This document shows, piece after piece, positions 34,574 to 43,306 of a stretch of 64,000 bases of DNA. The stretch spans positions 9,238,001 through 9,302,000 of the forward strand of contig NZ_CP107880.1 of NCBI RefSeq assembly GCF_036013745.1. The letters run 5' to 3'. This DNA is from Streptomyces sp. NBC_00483 (GTDB lineage Bacteria > Actinomycetota > Actinomycetes > Streptomycetales > Streptomycetaceae). A program made the translations under genes and the position numbers. Each line of letters begins with the position of its first letter. Position 1 is the stretch's first letter. The notes under the pieces were generated by a model that searched no databases, had not been told where the DNA came from, and saw nothing but the letters and a program-made list of their open reading frames with translations.

Positions 34574-34598
34574 GTTTCGCATTGCGCAACAAATGTGC
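34574..34598. promoter_or_regulatory. IclR-type operator upstream of proV
   Basis: GTTTCG-CATTG-CGCAAC (34574-34590) is a nearly perfect 6-5-6 inverted repeat of the IclR-family form. On the minus strand, 34598 to 34578 reads GCACATTTGT followed by TGCGCAATGCG, which matches 17 of 21 positions of the element upstream of the demethylation operon at 36419-36439. It lies 55 bp from the proV start and 130 bp from the first IclR gene. Confidence 0.75.
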
Positions 34599-34719
34599 AG
34601 TACGGTGTGACGATGCCGTTGATCGTGACGGCGCGTCAAGGCTCTTGCATCCGGGCAACCGCGAATTAACGTCTACGGGCGGCTAGTTGGGTCGCCGAGG
34701 CGGAGAGCTGGAGGGTGCT

Positions 34720-35526
34720 GTGGCGACGACCGGCAGCCGTGGGCGAGCGCGCGACCGTGCGGTCCAGTCCGTCGACCGTGCGGTGTCGGTCCTGCAGATC
34801 CTGGCCGTGCGCGGGCCGTGCGGCGTCACGGAGATCGCCGGGCAGCTCGGCGTGCACAAGACGACCGTGTTCCGATTGCTCGCCACCTTGGAGGCGCGCG
34901 GTCTGGTCGAACAGGGCGCGGGCCGGGGCCGCTACCGCATCGGACACCCGCTCACCGAACTCGCCGCCGCTGCCGCGAAGAACACCGATCTGTTCCTGCT
35001 CAGCCGCCCCGTCTGCCAGGAGCTGGCCCAGGCCGCGGGCGACACCGTGAACGTCTCCGTCCGCGAGGGCCGCGACGTGGTCACCGTCGGCCAGGTGGCG
35101 GGCGAGGCGTCGATCGCCAGCGTCGACTGGGTCGGCAGGCGCTGCCCGCTGCACGCCAGCGCCGCGGGCAAGGTCTTCCTCGCCCACCCCGCCCCTGACC
35201 GGCACGGGCGCCTGCCCGCGGAGCTGCCCCGGGGCAGGCGCCTGGAGCGGTTCACGCCCCGCACCATCACCCGCCGGGAGCACCTCGCGAAGGATCTCGC
35301 CGCCGTACGCGAACGGGGCTACGCCGTCTCGTTCGAGGAGTACGAGATCGGCCTCGTCTCCCTCGCCGCGCCCGTTCGCGCCCTGGACGACACGGTCGTC
35401 GCCGCCGTGACCCTCGCCGGGCCCGCCTTCCGGATCCGTGAGGACACCGCGCCCGTCCTCGCCGGAATGCTGCTCGCGGCCGCGGCGCGGATCTCGTGGC
35501 GGCGGGGGCAGGTCAAGCGGGGCTGA
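34720..35526 (+). CDS. IclR-family regulator, first of a tandem pair
   Basis: A 268-residue protein with the IclR helix-turn-helix (VTEIAGQLGVHKTTVFRLLA) and a GAF-like effector domain (DWVGRRCPLHASAAGKVFLA). GTG 34720 is preceded by GGAGGG. It is about as similar to the next gene product as recent paralogues are, matching nearly block for block from QSVDRAVS to the C-terminal ISWRKG/ISWRRG. It is divergent from proV-proW-proX and upstream of the demethylation operon, so it probably senses a betaine or a demethylated product. Confidence 0.88.
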   Translation: MATTGSRGRARDRAVQSVDRAVSVLQILAVRGPCGVTEIAGQLGVHKTTVFRLLATLEARGLVEQGAGRGRYRIGHPLTELAAAAAKNTDLFLLSRPVCQELAQAAGDTVNVSVREGRDVVTVGQVAGEASIASVDWVGRRCPLHASAAGKVFLAHPAPDRHGRLPAELPRGRRLERFTPRTITRREHLAKDLAAVRERGYAVSFEEYEIGLVSLAAPVRALDDTVVAAVTLAGPAFRIREDTAPVLAGMLLAAAARISWRRGQVKRG

Positions 35527-35595
35527 GCCCGGCGGGGCCGGTCCGGCCGCGGTCGCGACCGGTGTGCGCTGGCACTTCCTGGATAGGCTCCACGT

Positions 35596-36378
35596 ATGAG
35601 CAGCAAAGGTCGCGCGCGGGACACGTCGGTGCAGTCGGTGGACCGGGCGGTGTCGATCCTCCAAGTGCTGGCCGTGCAGGGGCCGTCCGGCGTCACGGAG
35701 GTCGCCGACGCCCTCGACATCCACAAGTCGACCGTGTACCGGCTGCTCGCCACCCTTGAGGCGCGCGGCCTCGTCGAGCAGGACAGCGAGCGCGGCAGCT
35801 ACCGCATCGGCTACACCGTGGTCGAACTCGCGGGCGGGGCGACCAAGGGCAACGACCTGTCGCTGCTGAGCCGGCCGGTCTGCCAGGAGCTCGCCGCCGC
35901 CGTCGGCGAGACGGTGAATGTGGCGGTCTACGACGGCGAGGCCGTCATCAGCATCGACCAGGTGCTCGGCAACGCGGCCATCACCAGCATCGACTGGGTC
36001 GGCAAGCGCACGCCCCTGCACGCCACGTCGGCGGGCAAGGTCTTTCTGGCGCACATGCCGCAGCCGGAGGCCGCCGAGATTCTCGAGCAGCCGCTGGAGG
36101 AGTACACGCCGCACACCATCACGGACCCGGCGCTCCTGAAGGAGCAGCTGCAGGGGGTGCGCGAGCTGGGTTACGGCGTCATCAGCGAGGAGCTGGAGAT
36201 CGGGCTCGCCTCGCTGTCCGCCCCCGTCAGGTCGCTGAACGGCGAGGTCATCGCCACCGTGACCGTCTCGGGGCCGACGTTCCGGATCAACGACCACACG
36301 ATCTCCGGACTCGCCGAACAACTGGTGGCGGCCGGCGAAAAGATCTCGTGGCGCAAGGGCTATATCCGGCGCGGCTGA
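35596..36378 (+). CDS. IclR-family regulator, second of a tandem pair
   Basis: A 260-residue paralogue of the preceding gene: HTH VTEVADALDIHKSTVYRLLA, effector domain DWVGKRTPLHATSAGKVFLA. The ATG at 35596 sits 6 nt after a TAGGCT box (35584-35589), which hints at a separate, possibly leaderless, transcript. The pair may bind the two related operators at 34574 and 36445 as homomers or as a mixed complex. Which one acts where cannot be told. Confidence 0.88.
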   Translation: MSSKGRARDTSVQSVDRAVSILQVLAVQGPSGVTEVADALDIHKSTVYRLLATLEARGLVEQDSERGSYRIGYTVVELAGGATKGNDLSLLSRPVCQELAAAVGETVNVAVYDGEAVISIDQVLGNAAITSIDWVGKRTPLHATSAGKVFLAHMPQPEAAEILEQPLEEYTPHTITDPALLKEQLQGVRELGYGVISEELEIGLASLSAPVRSLNGEVIATVTVSGPTFRINDHTISGLAEQLVAAGEKISWRKGYIRRG

Positions 36379-36418
36379 TTACGCAGCGGTAGGGGTTGAC
36401 GACGCGGTCTCGTGCGCC

Positions 36419-36461
36419 GCACATTTGTCTCGCATCGCGTTGTTGTTTCGTATCGCGAAAC
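36419..36461. promoter_or_regulatory. Promoter and IclR-type operators of the demethylation operon
   Basis: GCACATTTGT followed by CTCGCATCGCG (36419-36439) repeats the element found upstream of proV, and a perfect inverted repeat GTTTCG-TATCG-CGAAAC follows at 36445-36461. A -35-like TTGACG at 36396-36401 lies 18 bp from CACATT (36420-36425), which would place the conserved element over the -10 and start region. Repression by one of the adjacent IclR proteins is a reasonable inference. Confidence 0.75.
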
Positions 36462-36513
36462 GGGAACGTGGCGACGTCGTCGTCACGCAGCCATCCCCGT
36501 TGTCCCCCGCCGT

Positions 36514-36599
36514 CACATCCGGGGTCGTCCGTCCCCCACATCCGGGGTCGTCCCCCGCATCACATCCGGGGCCATCCCCGTCACATCCGGGCCACAGAG
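36514..36599. repeat. Irregular tandem repeat in the leader of the demethylation operon
   Basis: CACATCCGGGG begins units at 36514, 36537, 36561 and 36582, with spacings of 23, 24 and 21 bp, in the last 110 bp before the GTG at 36625. The first two units also share GTCGTCC. It lies between the operator and the gene and sits in the untranslated leader. No function is evident. Confidence 0.6.
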
Positions 36600-36624
36600 C
36601 TTCCCTGCCTCCCTTGGAGCTGTC

Positions 36625-38709
36625 GTGCGCGCACCGAACACGAACCTGGATCCCCTGCTCCAGCCCTTCCGGCTGAAGCACCTCACCCTGCGCAACCGGG
36701 TGGTCAGCACGTCCCACGAGCCCGCCTTCGGTGAGGACGGACTGCCCAAGGACCGCTACCGCGCCTACCACTTGGAGAAGGCCCGCGGCGGCGTCGGCCT
36801 GACGATGATCGGCGGCTCCGCGGTCGTCTCGCCCGACAGCCCGCCCTCCTTCGGCAACCTGCTGCTCTACCGCGACGAGATCGTGCCCTGGCTGCGGCTG
36901 CTCGCCGACGACGTGCACGCGGCGGGCGCGGCCGTCATGTGCCAGGTCACCCACCTAGGGCGCCGCACCAGCAACTACACGGGGGACTGGCTGCCGGTGG
37001 TCGCCGCCTCCCCGCTGCGCGAGCCCGCGCACCGCGCGTTCCCCAAGGCCGCCGAGCCCTGGGACCTGGACCGGATCGTCGCCGACTACGCGGCCGCGGC
37101 GGTGCGCTGCAAGGAAGGCGGCCTGGACGGCATCGAGTTGCAGTCGTACGGCCACTTCTTCGACGGGTTCCTCTCCCCGGCGACCAACCACCGCGACGAC
37201 GAGTACGGCGGCGACCTGGAACACCGGATGGCCTTCCCCCGCCGCGTGATCCGTGCGGTGCGCGAAGCGGTCGGCCCCGACTTCGTCGTCGGCATCCGCA
37301 TGGCCCTGGACGAAGCCCTCCCCGGCGGCCTCACCTTCGCCGAAGGACTCGCTGCCGCCGAGCAATTCACCGCCGACGGCATCGACTTCATCAGCGCCAT
37401 CCGCGGCACCATCGAATCCGACGCCTCCCTGTCGCGGACGATCCCCTCCATGGGCACGCCGCTCGGCCCCTTCCTCGACTTCACCGGCGAGATACGCCGC
37501 CGCCTCGACATCCCCGTCATGCACGCCGCCCGCATCGCCGACCCCGCCACCGCCCGGCACGCCCTGCGCGAAGGCCTCCTCGACCTCGTCGGCATGACGC
37601 GCGCGCAGATCGCCGACCCGCACCTCGTCGCCAAGATCACCTCCGGTGAAGAGGACCGCATCCGCCCCTGCGTCGGGGCGAGTTACTGCCTGGACGCGAT
37701 CTACGACTCCGGCGACACCAAGTGCATCCACAACCCGGCTACCGGCCGTGAACTCCAGATCCCCCACACCGTCCCGGCCGCAACGGGGCCGCGCCGCAAG
37801 GGAGTTGTCATCGGCGGCGGCCCCGCGGGCCTCGAGGCCGCCCGCGTCCTCGCCGAACGCGGTCACGACGTCGTGCTGTTCGAGGCGGGCGACCAGGCGG
37901 GCGGCCAGATCCGGCTCGCCGCACAGAACCCCCGCCGCCAGGACCTCCTCGGCATCGTCGACTGGCGCGTCGCCGAGTGCAAACACCTTGGCGTCGACCT
38001 GCGCCTGGGCGTCTACGCCGAAGCGTCGGACGTGCTCGCCGAACACCCCGACCTGGTCGTCGTCGCCACCGGCGGCCTGCCCAACCGCTCCTTCCTCACC
38101 GCGGGGGAGGGGCTCGTCGCGGACACCTGGGACGTGATGTCCGGCTCCCTGCGCCCGCGCGCCGGCAGGGACGTCCTGATCTACGACGACCACGGGGGCT
38201 ACCCGGCCATGGACGCCGCGGAACTCCTCGCCACGCACGGCGCCCGACTGGAGTACGTGACACCGGAACGGACGCTGGCACCCGACGTCGGCAGCATGAA
38301 CTCCCCTGCATACATACGGGCGTTCACCGAGCACGACGTCACCGTCACGCTCGCCCGGCGAGTGCGCTCCGTGCGTCGGAGTCGGGACGGGGAAGGGGAT
38401 GGTGGCAGTGGTGGGCGGCTGGTGGCGACGCTGTTCAGCGAGTACACCGGCACCGAGACCGAACGCGTCGTCGACCACGTCGTCGTCGAGCACGGCACCC
38501 TGCCCAACGACGAGCTGTACACCGACCTGCTGCCCGCCTCCCGCAACTTCGGCGAGGTCGACCACCGGGCCCTCCTCGCCCGCGAGGCACAGACCGTCGT
38601 CCGCAACCCGGCGGGCCGCTACCAGCTGTTCCGCATCGGCGACGCGGTCACCAGCCGCAACATCCACGCCGCCGTGTACGACGCGCTGCGCCTCTGCCTG
38701 CCGGTCTGA
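36625..38709 (+). CDS. FMN/Fe-S/FAD oxidoreductase, N-methyl amine demethylase type
   Basis: A 694-residue protein with an N-terminal Old-Yellow-Enzyme FMN barrel (LLQPFRLKHLTLRNRVVSTS to about residue 370), a Cys cluster (CVGASYCLDAIY, then TKCIHNP) for a 4Fe-4S centre, and a C-terminal FAD/NAD half starting VVIGGGPAGLEAARVLAE. Dimethylglycine demethylase DgcA and N-methylproline demethylase of proline-betaine catabolism share this layout and length, and the neighbouring Rieske system supports such a role. GTG 36625 has GGAG 7 nt upstream; the longer frame reads through operator and repeats. Confidence 0.85.
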   Translation: MRAPNTNLDPLLQPFRLKHLTLRNRVVSTSHEPAFGEDGLPKDRYRAYHLEKARGGVGLTMIGGSAVVSPDSPPSFGNLLLYRDEIVPWLRLLADDVHAAGAAVMCQVTHLGRRTSNYTGDWLPVVAASPLREPAHRAFPKAAEPWDLDRIVADYAAAAVRCKEGGLDGIELQSYGHFFDGFLSPATNHRDDEYGGDLEHRMAFPRRVIRAVREAVGPDFVVGIRMALDEALPGGLTFAEGLAAAEQFTADGIDFISAIRGTIESDASLSRTIPSMGTPLGPFLDFTGEIRRRLDIPVMHAARIADPATARHALREGLLDLVGMTRAQIADPHLVAKITSGEEDRIRPCVGASYCLDAIYDSGDTKCIHNPATGRELQIPHTVPAATGPRRKGVVIGGGPAGLEAARVLAERGHDVVLFEAGDQAGGQIRLAAQNPRRQDLLGIVDWRVAECKHLGVDLRLGVYAEASDVLAEHPDLVVVATGGLPNRSFLTAGEGLVADTWDVMSGSLRPRAGRDVLIYDDHGGYPAMDAAELLATHGARLEYVTPERTLAPDVGSMNSPAYIRAFTEHDVTVTLARRVRSVRRSRDGEGDGGSGGRLVATLFSEYTGTETERVVDHVVVEHGTLPNDELYTDLLPASRNFGEVDHRALLAREAQTVVRNPAGRYQLFRIGDAVTSRNIHAAVYDALRLCLPV

Positions 38710-38729
38710 CGAGTCCTCGGAGAGACACC

Positions 38730-39989
38730 ATGACTGTTCACGCCTCCGACACCACCACACCCGCCGCCCTCGTCGCCCGCCGCACCCCCGGACACAGCCT
38801 CGAAGCCCCCTTCTACGTCAGCGACGCGCTCTTCCGCCTCGACGTCGACGCCGTCTTCGCCCGCAGCTGGATCTTCGCGGCCGCGGAGGCCGAACTCCCG
38901 GAGCCCGGCGACTACATCACGCTCACCCTCGGCGCGTACTCCGTCCTCGTCGTCCGTGACGACGACGAGGAGGTGAGGGCCTTCCACAACGTGTGCCGCC
39001 ACCGGGGCGCACGCATCCTCAACGACGAGCGCGGCTCCGTCGGCAACATCGTCTGCGGCTACCACCACTGGACGTACGGCGTCGACGGGACGCTGCTGCA
39101 CGCCGAGTCGCAGCCGCCCGACTTCGACCGCTCGTGCTTCGGCCTGCGCTCCGTCCACGTACGCACCGTCGCCGGCCTCGTCTTCCTGTCCCTGGCGGCC
39201 GAACCACCCGCCGATTTCGACGAGTTCGCGGCCCGCGTCGAGCCCTATCTCGCGCCGCACAACCTGGCGCGCGCCAAGGTGGCCCAGCAGATCGACCTCG
39301 TCGAGCACGGCAACTGGAAGCTCACCATGGAGAACAACCGCGAGTGCTACCACTGCGCGGGCCACCCCGAACTCCAGCGCTGCTACTTCCCGCTCTACAA
39401 CTTCACCGAGGACGAGGTGCCGCCGGGCATGCGGGCCACGTTCGAGCGCTTCCAGAAGGCCGACGCCGAGGCCCGTGCCACGTACGAGTCCCTCGGCCTG
39501 CCCTACGCCACCATCGAGGAACTGGTCGAGCGCCCCACCGGCTTCCGCGTCCAGCGCGAACCGCTCGACCTCGCGGGGGAGTCCTTCACCCCCGACGGCA
39601 AGGCCGCCGTACGCCGCCTGCTCGCCGACTTCCCGACGGCGCGCCTCGGCCACCTCGGCTTCCACCTGCAGCCCAACGCCTGGTTCCACTTCTTGGCGGA
39701 CCACGCGGTGCTGTTCTCCGTCGTCCCGCTCGCCGCCGACCGCACCCTCGTACGCACCACATGGCTCGTGCACGCGGACGCCGAGGAGGGTATCGACTAC
39801 GACCTCGACAGCCTGACCGGTGTCTGGGTGGCTACCAACGAACAGGACGCGGTCTTCGTCTCCCGGGCCCAACTGGGCGTCGGCAGCCCCGCGTACGTCC
39901 CGGGCCCCTACAGCCCGACCGAATCCCAGGTCGAGGACTTCGTCACCTGGTACATCAACCGGCTCACGGCGCACCTGGAGGGGCCATGA
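38730..39989 (+). CDS. Rieske oxygenase, betaine N-demethylase type (GbcA-like)
   Basis: A 419-residue Rieske non-heme iron oxygenase. The 2Fe-2S ligands are in NVCRHRGARI and IVCGYHHWTY (Cys-x-His and Cys-x2-His). The mononuclear iron His ligands lie in NNRECYHCAGHPEL. The opening RRTPGHSLEAPFY and GDYITLTLGAYSVLVVRD are close to glycine-betaine and proline-betaine demethylase oxygenases, which remove one N-methyl group as formaldehyde. Its ferredoxin reductase follows with a 4-bp overlap. Substrate choice between glycine betaine and stachydrine cannot be decided. Confidence 0.85.
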   Translation: MTVHASDTTTPAALVARRTPGHSLEAPFYVSDALFRLDVDAVFARSWIFAAAEAELPEPGDYITLTLGAYSVLVVRDDDEEVRAFHNVCRHRGARILNDERGSVGNIVCGYHHWTYGVDGTLLHAESQPPDFDRSCFGLRSVHVRTVAGLVFLSLAAEPPADFDEFAARVEPYLAPHNLARAKVAQQIDLVEHGNWKLTMENNRECYHCAGHPELQRCYFPLYNFTEDEVPPGMRATFERFQKADAEARATYESLGLPYATIEELVERPTGFRVQREPLDLAGESFTPDGKAAVRRLLADFPTARLGHLGFHLQPNAWFHFLADHAVLFSVVPLAADRTLVRTTWLVHADAEEGIDYDLDSLTGVWVATNEQDAVFVSRAQLGVGSPAYVPGPYSPTESQVEDFVTWYINRLTAHLEGP

Positions 39990-41038
39990 CGACAGCGACG
40001 CTGACCGCGGCGGGACTTCCGCCCGCCTGGGCCGACGGCCTGCTGGTGTGCCAGCAGGTCCACGATGTGACGGCGGACGTGCGGACCTTCGTCCTCGCGC
40101 CCACCGAACCGCGGCTCTTCCGCCACGACCCCGGCCAGTTCCTCACCCTCTGCCTGGACATCGACGGCGAGCCCGTCGAGCGCTGCTACACCCTGTCCTC
40201 CGCGCCCACCCGCCCCGACCTCGCCACCATCACGGTGAAACGCGTCCCCGGCGGGCACGTGTCCAACTGGCTGCACGACCATCTGGCACCCGGGGGCACG
40301 GTGTGGGCGCGCGGCCCCCTCGGCCGGTTCACCATCAACCAGCACCCCGCCCCGAAGTACCTGTTCCTGTCGGCGGGCAGCGGTGTGACCCCGCTGATGT
40401 CGATGACCCGGGCGCTGTACGACCTGGCCCACCCCGTGGACGTCGCCTTCGTCCACAGCGCCCGCACCTTCGACGACATCATCTTCCGCCGGGAACTGGA
40501 CTTCATCGCGGCGGCGTCCCCCAACTTCCGTATACGCCACGTCCTCGACGACCACGGCGAGCAGCTGAACGCGCGGATGCTGCGGTCCTTCGCCCCCGAC
40601 CTCGCCGAACGCGAGGTGTTCACCTGCGGACCGGTCGGCTACATGCGGGCGGTACGCGAAATGCTCGCCTCCGAGGGCTTCGACATGGCCCACCACCACG
40701 AGGAGAGCTTCGCCTTCGAGACACCGGTGCCGGCCGAACCGGAGTCCGTCCCCAACGCCGGCACCGGCCTCGTCACCGGCTTCAAGGTCCAACTGGCCCG
40801 CACAGGACGCACCATCGAGTGCGACGCCGACACCCCCGTCCTGGCGGCCGCCGCCCGCGAGGGCATCACGCTCCCCGCATCCTGCGCGCAGGGCATCTGC
40901 GGAACCTGCAAGACGACCCTCCTGTCCGGCTCGGTCGACATGCGGCACGCGGGCGGCATCCGCCCCCGCGAGATCGCCAACAACAAGATCCTGCTGTGCT
41001 GTTCGACGCCGCGGGAGGATCTGGTGATCGACGTGTAG
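39986..41038 (+). CDS. Ferredoxin reductase of the betaine demethylase (GbcB-like)
   Basis: A 350-residue electron-transfer protein that passes NAD(P)H electrons to the Rieske oxygenase. The order is: FAD domain (RCYTLSSAP), NAD domain (FLSAGSGVTPLMSM; VFTCGPVGYM), then a C-terminal plant-type 2Fe-2S ferredoxin with Cys residues in SCAQGICGTCK and a fourth in ILLCC. The linker includes two His and aromatic residues. It overlaps the oxygenase gene by 4 bp and ends 22 bp before the convergent TetR gene. Confidence 0.9.
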   Translation: MTTATLTAAGLPPAWADGLLVCQQVHDVTADVRTFVLAPTEPRLFRHDPGQFLTLCLDIDGEPVERCYTLSSAPTRPDLATITVKRVPGGHVSNWLHDHLAPGGTVWARGPLGRFTINQHPAPKYLFLSAGSGVTPLMSMTRALYDLAHPVDVAFVHSARTFDDIIFRRELDFIAAASPNFRIRHVLDDHGEQLNARMLRSFAPDLAEREVFTCGPVGYMRAVREMLASEGFDMAHHHEESFAFETPVPAEPESVPNAGTGLVTGFKVQLARTGRTIECDADTPVLAAAAREGITLPASCAQGICGTCKTTLLSGSVDMRHAGGIRPREIANNKILLCCSTPREDLVIDV

Positions 41039-41059
41039 CCCCCAGCCGCGGGCGCCCGC

Positions 41060-41650
41060 TCATCTCTCGACGTTGCTCAACGTCCCCAGCGCGGCGAAGA
41101 CGGAGGAGTCGATGACGGTGTAGGCGTCGTGCACCCACTGTTCATCGGCGCTCGCGGACGACTTGGCGTCGATCATCGTCAAGTCGTTCAGCAGTAGTCC
41201 GAGCGCCATATAGACCTTCATCTGAACGGGCTCCACCCCTGCCTGCTCGGCCAGTTGGCGCCACTGGTTCCCGTATGCCTCGCGGACGGCCTCGCGCACC
41301 TCTTCGTTGGCGCACGCGGCGAAGGCCTGTCCCTGGATCAGTACGTCGGGGTTGTTCTCCAGGTTGGACCGGTACTGGTTCCCCATCGCGACGAGCGCGT
41401 TGACCCCGGACAGCCCCTCGGCGGCGTCCAGCATGCGCGCCGTCGACTGGGTGAACGAGATCCGGACGCATTCGACGAAGAGTTTCGTCTTGCTGCCGAA
41501 CAGTCGGAAAATGTACGGCTGCGTCACTCCGGCCGCGCGCGCAATGACCTCGGCGGAAGTCCCGAAGAGTCCGGTCCTGGAGAACTCCAGCATGGCGATA
41601 TCGCGAATCTGCGCCCGTCGTTCGGCCGATGACATACGAGTTTTTTGCAT
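41060..41650 (-). CDS. TetR-family regulator
   Basis: A 196-residue regulator with the TetR helix-turn-helix (SAEVIARAAGVTQPYIFRLF) and an all-helical ligand domain. Its start MQKTRMSS has an alternative ATG five codons on; neither has a clear ribosome binding site. It is divergent from the KAS III-like gene across an unusually long, relatively A+T-rich 483-bp gap, and probably represses that operon and its exporter. It is less likely to control the convergent demethylation genes. Confidence 0.87.
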   Translation of the reverse strand: MQKTRMSSAERRAQIRDIAMLEFSRTGLFGTSAEVIARAAGVTQPYIFRLFGSKTKLFVECVRISFTQSTARMLDAAEGLSGVNALVAMGNQYRSNLENNPDVLIQGQAFAACANEEVREAVREAYGNQWRQLAEQAGVEPVQMKVYMALGLLLNDLTMIDAKSSASADEQWVHDAYTVIDSSVFAALGTLSNVER

Positions 41651-42133
41651 GGCTCATTGTGTCATACGAGGTGAGCCAGGAGAGGGGCCCGGGGGTGATC
41701 GGTCGGACGCCGCAGCCGAGGCCCGCCCTCCGGTTGCGCGGCGGGGAGGCAGTGGGAAGTAGTTACTAACTAGAAAGATGTCCCTGTGAGGTTCAGGGCT
41801 TCCCGGTAATCTATATACGTGCAGGTCAAATGCCATCTCCGGGATCTTGCTCGCTTGTATGTATCCACTTACTTAGCGCTTGCGGTGCTCGACGGGACGG
41901 GCTACAGTCATGTGCGTCGGATCACGGCCGCCGCGTGCTGTGGTCCGGGCGTTCGTGACTGGCCTGCGTCAATCCGGCGTGCGGTTCGGATTGCGCTTTC
42001 AAAACGTGCCGACGGGGGATCCGGGAATGAGTGCTTGACGCACCTGAATTGCTTCACTTTTCTGTGGGCGTGATCGATTCACGAAATCGGAACCGGACGG
42101 CGAAATTCTTCGAGTGGCGGAGGGGGCCCGGTC
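41651..42133. promoter_or_regulatory. Long divergent intergenic region with a perfect palindrome
   Basis: 483 bp without a convincing gene, clearly richer in A+T than the surroundings. TAGTTA-C-TAACTA at 41760-41772 is a perfect 6-1-6 inverted repeat that could be the TetR operator. CATACGAG is repeated at the TetR start (41633) and just upstream of it. A -35-like TTGACG at 42035-42040 precedes the KAS III-like gene by about 95 bp. One open frame (41819-42073) has no ribosome binding site and untypical composition, so it is not called. Confidence 0.55.
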
Positions 42134-43243
42134 GTGACGAGCGGCCAGAAGGCAGCTTTGGGCGCCCGGCCGGAGCTATTACGCGCGGCCCCGGGCGAGG
42201 CGGATGCCTTTCTCGTCGGCAGTGCGGTCGAGCTCCCGCCGGCCGTGGAGTGCGCCGCCGACGCCGTGCGCCAGGCGTGGATCTCGCAGGAGGAGGCCGA
42301 CCGCCTGGATGTGGTGGGCGTGCATGTGGGAACGGAACCGGCGCCCGTGCTCGCCGCTGCGGCGGCACGCCGGGCCGCCGTCGAATCGGGCATCGAGCCC
42401 GACCGCGTCGGTCACCTGATGCATGGTCACATCTACTACCAGGGACACGACTTCTGGTCCCCCGCCCACTTCATCGCGCACGAGGCGGGATTCGAGCAGT
42501 GCGTCCCGATGACCATCGGGCAGATGTGCAACGGCGGCGCCGCGGCCCTGGACATCGCCGTCCAGCGGATCCGGTCCGCGAGGCCCGGTGACCCGACCCT
42601 GAGCGTGGCCACCACGGCGGACACCTTCGGTGGCCCCGGCTTCGTCCGCTGGGGCAGCGACTACGACACCGTCTACGGGGACGGCGGCACCTGTGCGATT
42701 CTCGCTCCCCGTCCCGGCCCGCACACGAACGCCCTGCGCATCCGCGCGCTCGGCTCACGGGCGCAGTCGCGGTTCGAGGCCATGTACCGCGAGGGCGACG
42801 CGTTCGGGACCGCACCACACCAACTGAGGCCCGCCGTCGACGCCAAGGCCACCAAGCGCGCCTTCTTCGAGCGCTCCGGCGGCACCGAGGAGTTCCGCGA
42901 CACGGCCGTCAAGGCCATCGGCGAACTCGTCGGCGACGTCATCGACACCGCGGGCGTCCGCGTCAGCGACGTACGGGCCACGATGCTTCCCCGGCTGAGC
43001 CCCAAGGTCCTCGACCTCATGTACTCCGGGGCGATCGACTCGCGCCTGCGACCCACCCTGCACTGTGAACGCCGTACGACGGGGCACCTGGGAGCGGGCG
43101 ACTTCCTCGCCAACCTGGACCACCTGCGCCGCACCGAGCTGATCGACGAGGGGCAGTACGCACTCGTCATCGGCGGTGGCGGCGGCTTCACCTGGTCGGC
43201 CGCGCTCGTACAGAAGGTGGGCCCCGCCGCTCCACGTGGCTGA
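42134..43243 (+). CDS. KAS III-like (3-oxoacyl-ACP synthase III family) enzyme with a TTA codon
   Basis: A 369-residue thiolase-fold protein. Nucleophile Cys132 is in TIGQMCNGGAAALD. The usual His (PHQAN) is replaced around residues 285-290 by MLPRLSP, and the usual Asn region (GNTSAAS) reads TGHLGAGD, so the canonical Cys-His-Asn triad is not intact. Family members of this kind transfer acyl groups instead of extending fatty acids. Codon 16 is TTA (42179-42181), the leucine codon read only by the bldA tRNA in streptomycetes. GTG 42134 is preceded by GGAGGGGG. It heads an operon with adenylating enzyme and aldehyde dehydrogenase genes. Confidence 0.8.
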   Translation: MTSGQKAALGARPELLRAAPGEADAFLVGSAVELPPAVECAADAVRQAWISQEEADRLDVVGVHVGTEPAPVLAAAAARRAAVESGIEPDRVGHLMHGHIYYQGHDFWSPAHFIAHEAGFEQCVPMTIGQMCNGGAAALDIAVQRIRSARPGDPTLSVATTADTFGGPGFVRWGSDYDTVYGDGGTCAILAPRPGPHTNALRIRALGSRAQSRFEAMYREGDAFGTAPHQLRPAVDAKATKRAFFERSGGTEEFRDTAVKAIGELVGDVIDTAGVRVSDVRATMLPRLSPKVLDLMYSGAIDSRLRPTLHCERRTTGHLGAGDFLANLDHLRRTELIDEGQYALVIGGGGGFTWSAALVQKVGPAAPRG

Positions 43244-43306
43244 CGCGCGTACCCGCCCCCCGTACCTCTCTCCCGTGATGCACCCACCGTTCGAAAGGAT
43301 CCAGCG

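Noticed and set aside
41819..42073. An 84-codon open frame in the long intergenic region
   Set aside because: GTG start with no ribosome binding site, no recognisable family, and composition unlike neighbouring genes; left as non-coding.
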